From contig JAGTTD010000001.1 of NCBI GenBank assembly GCA_018398585.1, positions 18,803,750 to 18,867,749 on the forward strand: a DNA stretch of 64,000 bases, given 5' to 3'. The position numbers were made by a program, and so were the translations under genes. Below the pieces are notes generated by a model. That model ran no database searches, was not told the origin of the DNA, and saw only the letters and a list, made by a program, of their open reading frames with translations. This document shows, piece by piece, positions 10,163-21,372 of the stretch (its first letter is position 1; every line of letters starts with the position of its first letter). This stretch comes from Simmondsia chinensis (taxonomy: Eukaryota > Streptophyta > Magnoliopsida > Caryophyllales > Simmondsiaceae).

Positions 10163-13100
10163 TCACCAAGGATTCCTCTGTAAAGACAATTGGCTGGTTG
10201 TATCGCTCAGCTCATGGTCCAAGGAAAGGGCTTCCTCTTCAAGAGCTTGATTACTTCTTTGGCCCTCTATGGTAGCTTCCTTGAGCCTTCCATCCACTAA
10301 GCCTTGAGAGGTACGTTGTTATCTCAGGGAAAGTAGTGCTCCCTTAAGATGACTCAATCTCTACTCAATCTCTCTTCTAAGTGATGATTCTCTTCCTCTA
10401 GGCCTCTGCTTTCTTGAACTTGTTGACTCTGGACCTTCTTGGTTGCTTGGAGTTCTTCAAACAAAAGCAGCAAGCCACATAGGCTAACTGAACGCCGTAG
10501 GTCCCTGATGGCATCTTGGCAATGCCGCTTCTGCTAAAGGAAGGTTGGGACGTCATGGTTCTCCTTCACAAGCACTTCCTCAAGGACTTCAAGTTCTTTG
10601 GCAATGGTAAGAGCTACCTTAGTGTGCTCCTTTAAGGCCTTCACTAGGGACATAGCTTATTGGAAAGTGGCCCTTTTAGTTAGGGTCAAAAAGGGAGGTG
10701 TGCAATCTCTCTTAGTCTTTAGAGTCTCGGGGATACTTGGTCTAATTGTTGAAAGGCCAATCTGCCACTCGCTCCTAACTTCTCAAGAGGAGAGGACAAC
10801 CCTCCTAATATTGGGGATGTAATGGCTCTTGGAGGGGTGACATGTAAAAGGATTAACAACCAAAGGAGTTAGATTAAGAATCCTAACTTTGGAAGATAAC
10901 CAAAGTTAGAGGAATTATCATTACCTTTAGAACCTTATTTTGAGGCAAAGGAGGAACTTCTGCGGGCATTCCTGCTATTGGAACTTCTACTCGCTCTTCA
11001 ACCGTAGGGTCGCCTTCCTTCAGGGGAGCCTCTAGAGAACAATGCTTGCATGTTAGAACCAAGTATGGTTTAAGACATCAAGATTTGGGAAGCCAAATGA
11101 CGAAATTTTACCTTCAAAGATCTCTTTGATGGGGATTGAGTGTCCAGGAAGGAGGAATGGAGCCTGCACGAGGCCCTGGTTCATAATAACTGGGAGAGAA
11201 ACCTCTTCAAGGGGGTCGCTTATTATTAGCTCCACAACAGAGGTAGCCATGTCACCTCCTTCTTCAACGCTCGAGCTCAATGACTCAGTAACTTGATGGA
11301 GCTCTTGTGGAATTTCTTATGATAAAGAATCTAGTATCTCCATGATAACCTGAGCTGGCTCTTCTTGTGGCTGTAAAAGGCCAAGTTAGAAGCTGCTTTG
11401 ATAGAGATGAATGAGACACCAATTATGGAAGGCCAATACCTCTAGTTTAGGGAGCCTTGCTCTTCTTTTCGTCACTAATTGTGAGATGGGTACCTCTTCA
11501 TCTTCTTCTTTATCTGCTGCCTGAATGGCTCCAGTGGGGAGAGTTGGGAGAAAGTCCTTCTTCTTCCTCTTCCTTAAGCCACCAACTTTGATGGTTGGTG
11601 GAGAAATTCCTTTAGCATCATTTGGGTGAAACTCTTGGTCCTTGCACTCCAAGGAGTCCCCTGGATAGCCACTACTGTAAAACGAATGAACAAGGATCAA
11701 TCTTTATTTAGGCCACTCAAAAATAGAACTCAAGCATACTTCAGGGGTGGTTGTTTAGCAGATTGTTCCTTTTGTGGAATTGGCCTGATGCTGATTGATT
11801 GGCCTCCTCTCGAGCTAGAGCCAGCAAGCTCAAAGGAAGGTGTAAAATGCTACTTGGTGCCTCTGGCCTCCAAAGAGGACCAATAGCCTTAGAACCAAGC
11901 TATAAAACGAGGCTCTCATGGGATGTACCTGTAGACAATAGGGTACCCATAAAATGACTTGACTTCTTGGTTCAACTCATGAAGCTCTCTATACTAAGGG
12001 AGTTGAATGGAGATCCTCTTAGACCACCAAAGATTTTTTGTCCTTAGACTAGGAAAGGGAGTATCTTTCACCATTCCAAATTACATGACAAACAACCCAA
12101 GCCTGTAAGTTTCTACACTAAGATGAGGGTGGTGACAGGAAAATAGATCCTAAGGGCACAAGATTGCTTGTTAGGTCTGTGAATTGATGTCCATAGAGAC
12201 ATCATGCTGAAGGTCAATTTTTCTGAACCAACATTGACTAAGATTTTCATCCATAAAAGGAGTCCATTGAGTCCCTTACCTACCTCGAGGAGATACTAAT
12301 CTCTTAATTCATTGGTCAAAACACCATCTTTGGGGTAAAAGGAGCTCACAATGAGCAAATTGCTCTCTAATGCAGGAGACCCCCTCGCCTGTGGGAACAT
12401 AGGGGCCTTTGAGGCATAGCTCGAGAAAAAAGGCTCAGGCCCAAAGCTGGACCAGCCACAAGGATCCACCTATTTGGACATCATTATTTTTAAATATAAC
12501 GTCCCTAAGGCATCCATACACTTGGGCCAAAAATAACGGTCTCATGGCTAATGGACCTGTGCTAAATACCAGGTTGACAGCCATGGTCTTGAGAAATTTA
12601 AGAACCAAGTTAGAGGAGTTAGCAAAGAAAAACATGTTTAACCAAAATAGGTAAAATCATGCCTCTTCTTCTTTAGAACCTTGCCCAAAATTATGCGCCC
12701 CTATGAAAAACATCTTAACAAAGGACTCATAACCACTGGGCAAATCAGTTGCAGAGAAAGAAGAGGCAAAGGCTTCAGCCTCTGTAGAGATAACAAAATC
12801 AAGAGACCAAATTTTTCCTTTTGGTGAAAGACTTGTCAAGGTGGCTATGTGTTCGAAGGTGATACCAAGAAAACCCTCTACGAGTCAAAAGCGTTATAAC
12901 AGATGTTCCAACTGTAGGTAAACGCCATCATGATGGGATCGTCATACCTGAGGGGAATTGTGGAAAGCGTGATAGCTTTGTGGATGCGGAGGTTCTTCCA
13001 TTCCCCTCCGTGGGTCAACATTAAGAACGTTCATCCTACAACTGGTGTCGCTTCTTTGCAGATGCGCTTTCCTCCCCAAGATTGACCTGCAGAGGCTGTA

Positions 13101-13453
13101 AAAAGTGAAGGAGATTCTTTAGTATCTGGAAATATGCCCTAAAGACTAGGGACATTGTGCGATGGGTCAAAGATAGGCCTGAGGGCACAAGGTACGAAGG
13201 TGGATGAAGGGTCATTCTCTGGTAACCAAGATAGATCCTCCTAAATGATGTTGAGATCAATTGGACTCTGAACCACATCAGAGACCATTGAAGTTTTTGA
13301 TTGGAGCAAACGCGTCAATTGTTCAGTAGGGCTATCAGCCTGAGGAAGGGGAGCAGAGACAGAGAGAGAAATTTGGGCGATTATCAGATTGGTTTCAAGA
13401 AGATGCCAAGGAATGAAAGCGGATTGAGTCAAGAATTGAAGATTCAAGAACAA
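10163..13453 (-). pseudogene. Element B: degenerate antisense ORF (aORF)
   Basis: Reading the minus strand from about 13453 towards 10163 gives a protein-like sequence of roughly 1,050 codons with many stops and shifts. An early block is SDVVQSPIDLNII, then WLPENDPSSTFVPCALRPIF. The last third is rich in E, K, Q and L and looks like a coiled coil (KEHTKVALTIAKELEVLEE, then LEEENHHLEERLS, ending QRNPW-stop). Tat-lineage gypsy elements are known to carry antisense ORFs between pol and the 3' LTR; position and strand fit. The middle part weakly recalls plant-mobile-domain proteins, which I cannot verify. A homologous promoter precedes it. The aORF is almost wholly deleted in element A. Confidence 0.6.
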
Positions 13454-13504
13454 CAGGGAGCAAGTGTTTCAAGAGTGCCTGATTACCACAAAGGGAGATA
13501 GCAT

Positions 13505-13610
13505 AGAGCAAAAAATTGGAAATTTCAAGCCCTAACTATTATCTTTATACACATGTGGGAAAGAAGGGCAAATGACAAACAATGTTCTCTCAAGCTCCCT
13601 ATAGTTGTTT
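13505..13610 (-). promoter_or_regulatory. Element B: antisense promoter for the aORF
   Basis: On the minus strand a TATA-like GTGTATAAAGAT lies at 13553-13541, preceded by GGGAGCTTGAGAGAACATTG and followed by TAGTTAGGGCTTGAA. The same block is present in A at 18800-18910 (GGGAGGTCGAGAGAACATTG, then CTATAAATAAGGCAGTTAGG). Conservation of a TATA region upstream of the aORF in two diverged copies supports a promoter. Confidence 0.6.
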
Positions 13611-13642
13611 GAGACAGATTCTTTCACCCATGGCTAGAGAGT

Positions 13643-13644
<2 letters not shown>

Positions 13645-13673
<29 letters not shown>

Positions 13674-13681
13674 AGTGGAAT
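13645..13681 (+). promoter_or_regulatory. Element B: polypurine tract with a run of 29 G
   Basis: Directly 5' of the LTR start TGTTTACACC (13682) lies a run of 29 G (13645-13673) followed by AGTGGAAT. Position and purine content fit the plus-strand primer of reverse transcription. In copy A the corresponding site is only AAGGGGGCATT, so the G run has expanded in B. Confidence 0.8.
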
Positions 13682-15054
13682 TGTTTACACCCTAAATTCG
13701 AGGGACCTAGGACAACACCGCTTTGATCTAAGTGTCACGTCCTTAACACGCGAGGTCCTCCTCGAGGAGAATTTGGCCTTTAGGTCTTAAAATAACGGCA
13801 TCTCAGGCCCAGCGTCTTGAGAAGATTATCATCCTAATAAGGGATATCAACTACTCAAGGCTCAAGATGGTGGGAAAAGGGGGCTTGAGCTCAAGGGACT
13901 GCTAAGAAGGCTACAAGACAGGTGGTATCCAAGCTCGAGATAGATACTTAGGCATTAAGCTTAATCTAAGAGAACGTGAGGTTTCTAAAGGGGACTTCAG
14001 CTAGAATTTTGGATGTTGGCTCAAAGGAGTTGCCTCCAAAATTGAATCATGGACACATTCGATTATCATTCACGGACAAGAAAGAGCTTACTGGCTTAAT
14101 GTGGGGAGAAAATGCCGTGAAATTAGGGGGCAGCCATTATTTATTTTTTCTATAAATAAGGGACTCTATGAGAGTCCAAACACACACACAGACTTAATAC
14201 AAAACTTCTTCAAGTTTTCTTTATAGCACACTTGTGCTCTTTTCTTAGTAGTAGCATAACTTAACATAGGTTAGCTTGGCATAGAACTTGTCGCAGTTGC
14301 TTCTTCAATAACACAGTCTTTTGGGTTTGTGCACAAACTCTCTATTTTAACCTGTTCCCAAATTTCAACGATTTAAGAATTATTGCTTTAGTTAAAGAAT
14401 TTGACAGTCAAGGCTTAACCTTGATTGTGTTAGTCTTAACACTACTGTCACTAGTTGATAAGTAAGATGAACTTAGGTTCACGCCATTGATTAGGGCTAT
14501 GATGGCCAAGGCTCGACCTTGATTGCGTTGGTCCTAATCCAGTAACCTAAATACGCTTTGTTCCACCATAATCTTGTCATACCTAAACTCATTTGAGTTA
14601 TTATAAGTCAAGGGTGCCAAGCTTAAAAACTTGATTGACACGGGCTTTTAAGCGGACTGTTGAACTTTTAGGTTTATCTCCATCCTAGTTACTAACTTTT
14701 TAAGTGTACAAGGAAAGGTGTCTCTGGGCCTTGCTCCTTCACTGTAACTGCTACTTGAGTTAGGTCCATATCCCTTCATTTTTCTGTTAGTAGATATATA
14801 AAAAAAAAATCCTTAAAAATATTTGACTAAGTCGTCTTAATTGAAGCACAAGCTGAACTTACAGTTAATTGAAGTCAGATACACCAAAATATCATAACCG
14901 CTTCTCTGAAAACGATGAGTGGTTGGGGTTAAAGACGTGGGGTTCGAATTTAGGTTCACTCTCTAGTCGCGGTGAGTCCCTTTGGCATGCTTGTTTTGTT
15001 TTGTTTTTTACAGTGACCACATCATAATTAATTACAAACAAAATAAAACAAACA
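13682..15054 (+). repeat. Element B: 3' LTR
   Basis: 1,373 bp, starting TGTTTACACCC and ending AAATAAAACAAACA. It is homologous in the same sense to the reverse complements of 17371-18730 and 36618-37999, the LTRs of element A. A TATA box (CTATAAATAAG) lies at 14150-14160. The 3' flank at 15055 is copia RT sequence (element C), so B was inserted in C. The 5' LTR is left of the window. Confidence 0.88.
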
Positions 15055-16290
15055 CCATCGATCCTTAATTTCTTTCTAAACACTCGTTTACACCCAATGG
15101 ATTTGCATCCTCTATGAAGGTCCACTAACACCCAAGTGTTGTTACTCATTATCGAGTTAAGCTCATTATTAACGGCTTCTCCTCAAAGGGGAGCATCTAT
15201 AGATCTTAAGGCCTCATCATATGTTTTAGGTGCTTCCTCTAACATGAATGCACTAATGATACGCCCAGCAAAATTAGGATGTTCAAACAGAATTGCAGTT
15301 ATGAAGTCAGGACAAAAACTAGTTTGGTAAAAGCCAAATTACTTCTTCTGAGTTCCTAAACCTCGAGTTTAGGGATCGAGCGGCTGGATGAAGCAGTAGA
15401 TGCATTAGGCAAAGAAATAGGCAATGACACATGCATAGATTTTTTTTTTCTTAGGAAATACATGATCAAAGAATTTGACATCTCGAGATCTATGATTTAA
15501 TCGAGTCTAGGACTTTAGTCATTCATTAGCACGAGTCTATGTGAAACACTGTTCAAGCCATGCCAAATAAAGACAACATCTAGACTTTTTTGGACCTATA
15601 TTACTCCTTTTCAAATTATGAACCCCAACTTTTGCTAGACACCTGCACACTCTGAGGTATCAAAGGTTAGGCCTATAACCTTTCCACAATTAATAAGGTG
15701 TCTTGTCTAGCGTTTGTTGTGAAACCTATTTAGCATGTGACATGTGGACAACATAACTTCCCTAAAAAACTTGAAGGCAAGTCGGGGCTAATTAGCATAG
15801 TGTCTATCATTTCTTAAAGAGTTCTATTCTTTCTTTCTGCTATAACGTTCTCTTAGGGTTTATATGGAGCTGATAATTCGTGAATTATGCCATGTTTATC
15901 ACGATGCCTCTTAAGGAAGATGCTACCATACTCACGACCTTTATCAGGCCTAATCTTTTTCATTCTATGGTCTTACTTGTTTTCAACTTCTGCTCTATAC
16001 TTAAGGAATATCATCTTGGCCTCATATTTTGAGCTCATGAGATACACCTTGGTCAATCTTGAGTTCTCATCACCTAAGGTAATGTTATACCACTTACCTC
16101 CTCTACTTATGATGTTCTTAAAACCACTCAAGTCACTGTGTACGAGTTCGAGTAGGCTAGATGTTCATTTACTGATTTGTTAAAGGGCATTTCAGGACGC
16201 TTTGCCTCGACACAAATTTCACATTTATTAGGCTTGGTTAGATTACAATTGGGAATTAAACTCATTCGTTTTAGTCTCTTAATTATAATT
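15055..16290 (-). pseudogene. Element C: copia RT start and integrase, broken
   Basis: Minus-strand Ty1/copia polyprotein. From the 3' side: the RT N-terminus (NNTWVLVDLHRGCK, then VFRKKLRIDG) is cut by the LTR of B right after Gly. Upstream come the linker and the integrase with KKIRPDKGREYGSIFLKR, GIIHELSAPYK and AERKNRTL, interrupted by many stops. It is clearly the same family as E's integrase and RT at 41945-43260 but more decayed. The rest of C's RT, RNase H and 3' LTR must lie beyond the left edge of the window, on the other side of B. Confidence 0.88.
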
Positions 16291-17345
16291 TACGCACTCT
16301 AGCCTAGCATGCCACAAATCCAGAGATTCAACAATATAAATAAATGCAATTTTATTCATGGCAATTTGAATATCCCGTACAAAAAGACCCCTGTTATAGA
16401 AATTGTTCCCCATAGTGTTTTTGTTCTAAGTGATGAATAATTTATAATTCAAAAATTTAAATGCATATATATATATGTATATACTCAACGAAGCACTGTA
16501 AGCTAAATGCCTATGCAAGTCAGGAACATGAACACATTTTTCAATGACAAATATTTATCGAGTTAAGTTTTAGAAGGACTTTTACCTTGTCGAGTACTGG
16601 GACCAAACTAGAATTTCCAATGAACAGACACTCCCCCTCATTTGGTTTTGCATACTCTTGGAACATGTCTTTATTGGTAAAGATATGACTCGTGGAACTG
16701 GTAACTACAATCTACTCGACAATGTTTGGAAGCATATTCACCTAGGCTATCAGAGTAGCAAACACATCTCTGTTCTCAATAAGGTTGGCCTGGGATTTGT
16801 TTTCTTTATTATTTCCTAGTCCAAATCCCTTCTTGTAGTCTCTCATGATGTTAACCATCTCACCACAGTTCCAACATTCTCCCTTGACCCATTTCCAGCC
16901 ACCTTTAGGGTTGTTCTAGGGCCTCTTCACTAGGAATGGTATCCTCTTTTCGGTCGAGCTAAGGTCACTTGTCTTGGTGGTTGGAATGACCCTTGCTCCA
17001 TGGTTTCTTGTACCTGCCATTTTTTCCTGTACTCCTCGACTCAACCAAGTTTGCAGAAAAAGACGAGTCCTCAAAGGACTTTTACTTGGCTTGTTTTCAA
17101 TTCTGGTCGCTTAAGTTTATGTGAGAACTTGGTCATGTCATTCTTCTTATGTTACAACTGGGCCTTATTCTTTTTCCACGAAGGAGGAAATTTTACAATG
17201 AAACAGTTTTCTTGAAACCTTACACACGCATCCATTCCCTCGGTAAAAATGTCAGCACATAAATTTCGTATCATGAATTTGATCTAAAATTAGCTTATCA
17301 ATAGTCATGGTGAAGGAAAACTACCTAGAGTGAACATATATTTTT
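16291..17345 (-). pseudogene. Element C: copia GAG-pre-integrase, protease and gag C-terminus
   Basis: Minus strand. Seen in order from 17345 downward: the end of the gag domain, a zinc knuckle reading CWNCGEMVNIMRDYKKG, the protease, and the pre-integrase region. The expected CX2CX4HX4C of the knuckle has lost its His and last Cys. The protease site reads VVTSSTSHIFTNKDMF against VVDTSATRHICTNKDLF in E, so the catalytic Asp is gone. Gag is cut at 17345 by element A; its N-terminal part is found at 38000-38314. A T-rich run at 17341-17352 marks the junction. Confidence 0.82.
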
Positions 17346-17370
17346 TTTTTTTGTGGTTTTGTTATTCGCA

Positions 17371-18730
17371 CTAGTTTGTTTCAAGGTTTGTGTGTGTGGT
17401 CGCCATAAATGATAAAACAAAACAAACATACAAAAGGGACTCACCGTGACTAGGGAGTGAGCCTATTTACAAATTGCACGTCTTTGATTTTAACCACTCA
17501 TCGTTTTTAGAGAAAAGGTTGTGATATGTTGTTATATTTGACTTCAGTTATACCATGAGTTTGGTTTACACTTCAATTAAGAAGACTCTGTTAAATTACG
17601 TATTTTATGACAGAAAATTAAAAGGATATGGACCTAACTCAAGTGATAGTTATAGGGACAGAGTAGAGCCCCTGTACTCCTTTTCTTGTACACTAAAAAG
17701 TCAGGAACTGGGTGGAGATAAACCCAAGAGCTTAGCAGTCCACTTACAAGCCTGAGTAAATCAAATTTAGAAGCCTGGCACCCTTGACTTATAATAACTC
17801 GAATGAGTTTAGATCTGACAAGATTAAGACAGAGCAAACTGTATTTAAATCACTAGGTTAGGACAAATGCAATCAAGGGACAAGCCTTGGCCATCAAAGC
17901 CTTAATTAATGGCATGAACCTAAGTTCACCTAACTTATCAAGCAACGACAGTAGTATTAAGACCAATGCAATCAAGGGATATCTTGGCTATCAAAACCTT
18001 AAACTAAAGCCTCAAATTTCAACTTGCCAATTTGTGGGAGCAAATTAAAACTACAAAATCATACCTAAAGCCAGAGCACTGTATTACTATGAGGGTAAGT
18101 ATAGTAGAGATCTACATTACGCTATGCCTAGCTAAGTTATGCAACTCCTAAGGAAAAACCACAAGTGTGTTGTTAAAAAAAAAATGAAGAAGTTTTGTAA
18201 TGAGTGTATGCACTACTTTTGACTGATACAGAGTCTTTTATTTATAGAAAACAAAAAATAACGGCTGCTCATTCTTCCCTGGCAACTCTACTCACATCTA
18301 GCAAATAAGTTTCTTTTGTGCACACAAATCTTTACTGAGCTTGCCCTGAATTTAGTATTGCAGGGAAATCCTTGATGCCCACGTTCGAATTCTTAGTGGA
18401 AGTCCCTTCCAGAAGCCCGGCGTCCTCTTGGATTAAGCTTAATGCCTTAGTAACTGAAATTGTGCTCCAAGTAACTACTACGAGCTTGTGATCCGCCTGT
18501 CTTGCAGCCTTCTTGATAGCTCCTCAAGCTCGAGTTCACTTCAACCTTCACCCCTCTCGACCCTTGAGTGGCTGAACCCCTTGTTAAGGGTAATTATCTT
18601 TTTAGGATGCTGGGCTCGAGATGCCGGTATCTTATTACTTCAAGGCCTGATTTCCCTTTAGAAGACCCTCATGTGCTGACCACGTGGCACTTTATCCAAA
18701 ACGGCGTCCCTCGAAATTAGGGTGTAAACA
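17371..18730 (-). repeat. Element A: 3' LTR
   Basis: About 1.36 kb. On the minus strand it starts TGTTTACACCCTAATTTCGA at 18730 and shares the whole LTR body with 36618-37999 and with 13682-15054. The minus-strand TATA box is CTATAAATAAAAG near 18237-18249. The outer end (17350-17371) is blurred by a T-rich stretch. Confidence 0.87.
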
Positions 18731-18760
18731 AATGCCCCCTTATAGCCGTTGGTAAATTTG
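18731..18760 (-). promoter_or_regulatory. Element A: polypurine tract
   Basis: On the minus strand CGGCTATAAGGGGGCATT lies just before the LTR start TGTTTACACC. This is short compared with the G29 tract in element B at the same position. Confidence 0.65.
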
Positions 18761-18799
18761 AATTTACAACGGATTACAATTTGCTTAATATGACCTTCA

Positions 18800-19200
18800 A
18801 CGGCTACAGGGAGGTCGAGAGAACATTGTACGTCACTTGCTTTTCCTTCCCGTGTCTATAAATAAGGCAGTTAGGGCTCGAATGTCCCACTTTCTTGCTC
18901 TGTTCTCTCTTCTTTGTTGTCCATCAAGCGCTTCTATGAATTCTTACCTTTGTTCCTGAATCACTGAATTCTTGACTCAATCTGTTTTCAATAGAGGAAT
19001 CCTTAGTAAGAATTAGGACTCAACTCTTTTGATAACTTAGTCCTTGTAAAGAGACCTTAGCTGTACAAGTTACGCACTTCTAATTTTTCTTTTATATGTA
19101 AGCCATGTACTCTTTTCACTGCTAATGAAATACACATTTTGTTTAATACTTCTCTCAAATGGGTAGTTCTTTTCTTTTCTTTCTATCCTAATTTTTGAAT
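18800..19200 (+). promoter_or_regulatory. Element A: antisense promoter retained, aORF deleted
   Basis: On the plus strand (antisense to A) TCTATAAATAAG lies at 18855-18866, in a block homologous to B's aORF promoter. Homology continues to TTGACTCAATCTGTTTTCA near 18990. There it jumps directly to sequence equivalent to the far end of B's aORF (AGAGGAATCCTTAGTAAGAA, matching B around 10170). About 3.2 kb of aORF is thus missing in A while the promoter and the first transcribed bases remain. Confidence 0.65.
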
Positions 19201-19219
19201 CATGGGGTTGATCCTCCAA

Positions 19220-20490
19220 GCACTGGTATTGAAACTAAGCCCATTGTTCCCGGAATCTATACTTAAGGACTTCCTTGTTAGAATCCCAGATTGATGGCAC
19301 ATATTTCTTTAAAAACCTACCATTGATAGCCCTTGGGTGAGTCCTTCCATCCAAGTCTTGGAGTAGATAGGCATGACCTCCAAATACTTCCATGACTCTA
19401 AATGTCCCCTTCTAGTTTGGGGAGCATTTCCCAAAGACTTGATCCTTCTAGCCAATGGGTAGAGCCACTTTCCAGACGAGATCCCCTAAGTCAAAAGACC
19501 TAGGTCTGAACTTTTTGTTGTAGGCTTTGGCAACCCTCTTCTTTTGAGTTTCCAACATATGAAAGCCTTACTTGGTCTAGATTTGTAAGCTCATACATCA
19601 TGGATTTCATATATTTAAGTTCAGAAAACTTTCCCTGAAGAGCTGGCCTAATAGACTAAACTATTACCTACATTGGAAGCACTGCATCACGGCCATACGT
19701 CAAAAGAAAAGGAGGTTTCCCAGTTTCATTTGGAGGTTTTGTAAGCCCAAAAGGCGTCTAGTAGCAACTCGTGCCACGTCCTAGGATTATCCACTTATTT
19801 TTTTTTCAATGTTGGCCTTCAGAATCTTATTAGTTGACTCTGCCCAGCCATTAGCCTTAGCATAATAAGGTGTTGAGTTCAAGATTTCTATGTTGAAACT
19901 ATTGGTAAACTCTTTAATCTCAACCACATTAAACACTCGAACCTGGTCCACTATAATGGTTTCTGGGATACAAAACCAACATAGGATGTGCTCTTTGATG
20001 AACTCAATCACATCTTGCTGATTGATATTCCTATATGGTTTAGCTTTCACCCACTCTGTGAAGTAGTTAGTAGCCACTAGAATATAAGAATGTTGTTTAA
20101 TGGAAGAATGGTTAATTTCCCCTATGATGTCCATGGTTTGACAATAGCATGCATCTCAACAGTAGGAACTGTTGGCACATGTCCATGTCTTTGGCATGCT
20201 CTGCATCCCTAGGCATACTTTATACAATCATCCATCATTGATGGCCAGTAGTAGCCATAATGCCTAATGAGCCAATGCATTTTGTTGCTAGCTAAATGAG
20301 ATCCACATATATCCTTGTCGGCTCCTACCATTACTAGCATTGCTTTATCCAAGTCAAGGTACTTGAGAAGCACTCCACTAGCGTCCCTCTTATATAATTT
20401 TCCGGACTCACCATCCAGATAGAATCTGTGAGCTTTCATTTTCATCTTTCTGTCCTTATTGTAATCTTGAGGGCTCTTGAAGTAATCCAC
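19220..20490 (-). pseudogene. Element A: integrase
   Basis: Minus strand. The zinc-binding region HWLIRHYGYYWPSMMDDC and CRACQRHGH lies at 20490-20160. The core has the three acidic residues visible: MDIIGEI, TIIVDQVRVF and NGWAESTNKIL (20134-19787). The C-terminal part (GPFRVMEVFGG, then INGRFLKKYVPS) ends with the pol stop near 19215. Stops at 20150-20210 and frameshifts near 19560-19790 break the frame. This copy keeps the catalytic Glu that B has lost. Confidence 0.88.
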
Positions 20491-20499
20491 CTAAGGCTT

Positions 20500-21064
20500 C
20501 CTCTAATCCTCTCTGTGACTTGGGACAATTTGATTAGCCTCATAGTATTCCAAGTCTCTACTTGGCGTGTCTCCACTTATGAGGGTAGAGGACTCGGTGA
20601 ACTCGATGTCATGATCCAGAACCTTAGTCTTGATGATCATGGTTTCTTGACACCAAGTTCTAGGCAACTTGTACCAAGATGGCAACTAAGCCAAGTTGTT
20701 GGATGCCTTATTTCGTTCCATGGGAATATATTTAAACTGCACACCATCGAATTTACTCGATAGCTTTTGTACTGCTGATAGGTATTGATTTGAGCTATCA
20801 CTCAAACCTTGAAATTTCCCTTTTACTTGGCAAATGACCAACTGCAAGTCCCATTTGATGACAATGTTGAGGACTTGCATTTCCAGGAAAGTTTGAAGGC
20901 CAATTATCAATGCCTCATACTCTGGTATGTTGTTGGAACATTTACCCGCCAAGATGGGCATTCTATCATGATTCCAACCCCAACACTTGAATTGTTCCTT
21001 GAACCATTAAAAAACAGTTTCCAAGGAACCAATTCTAACCCTAGAAGCTGTTCTAGCTCATTGT
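20500..21064 (-). pseudogene. Element A: second (additional) RNase H domain and linker
   Basis: Minus strand 20961-20686 reads CSNNIPEYEALIIGLQTFLE, then LQLVICQVKGKF and YIPMERNKASNNLA. This has the layout of the plant-type RNase H found in addition to the usual one in Tat-lineage gypsy elements (EYEAL, then D/QS, then the RxxN-ASNNLA end). Several stops interrupt it. Its place between RNase H and integrase is what identifies the lineage. Confidence 0.75.
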
Positions 21065-21372
21065 TTAAGCCAACATGGATATTTGGATGGTCAGATAAAA
21101 GTTTACTAAAGCTTGTCCTTTTACCGACATTTGTGAGACATAAACCAACTCAAACTGCAGTAGAACTAAGCTCCACTTATTCAGTCTCGCTCTTAGAAAT
21201 GGTCTATCTAGCATGTACTTGAGGACGTCTATCTGGGCAACCACATATACAGTAAGCACCAAGAAATAAGGTCTCAATTTAGTTAATGCATAAAACAATG
21301 ATAGACACAATTTTTCAATTGGGGAATACTTTAATGCATATTCATTCAGGATACGGCTAAGGTATAACACAA
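21065..21372 (-). pseudogene. Element A: RNase H, downstream half
   Basis: Minus strand. It reads YLSRILNEYALKYSPIEKLC, then YALTKLRPYF and YMLDRPFLRARLNKW, typical of the gypsy RNase H following the RT. The upstream half (SASDEFIGCLLVQ, then GFEQ) lies at 30891-31064. Element H is inserted exactly between, flanked by CACAA (21368-21372) and CACAT (30886-30890). Confidence 0.87.

Noticed and set aside
18960..19010. The missing aORF of A explained by splicing and retro-insertion of an antisense transcript
   Set aside because: No GT donor is present at the corresponding site in B, and an antisense RNA would not carry the element's own LTR priming signals. A plain deletion is simpler.
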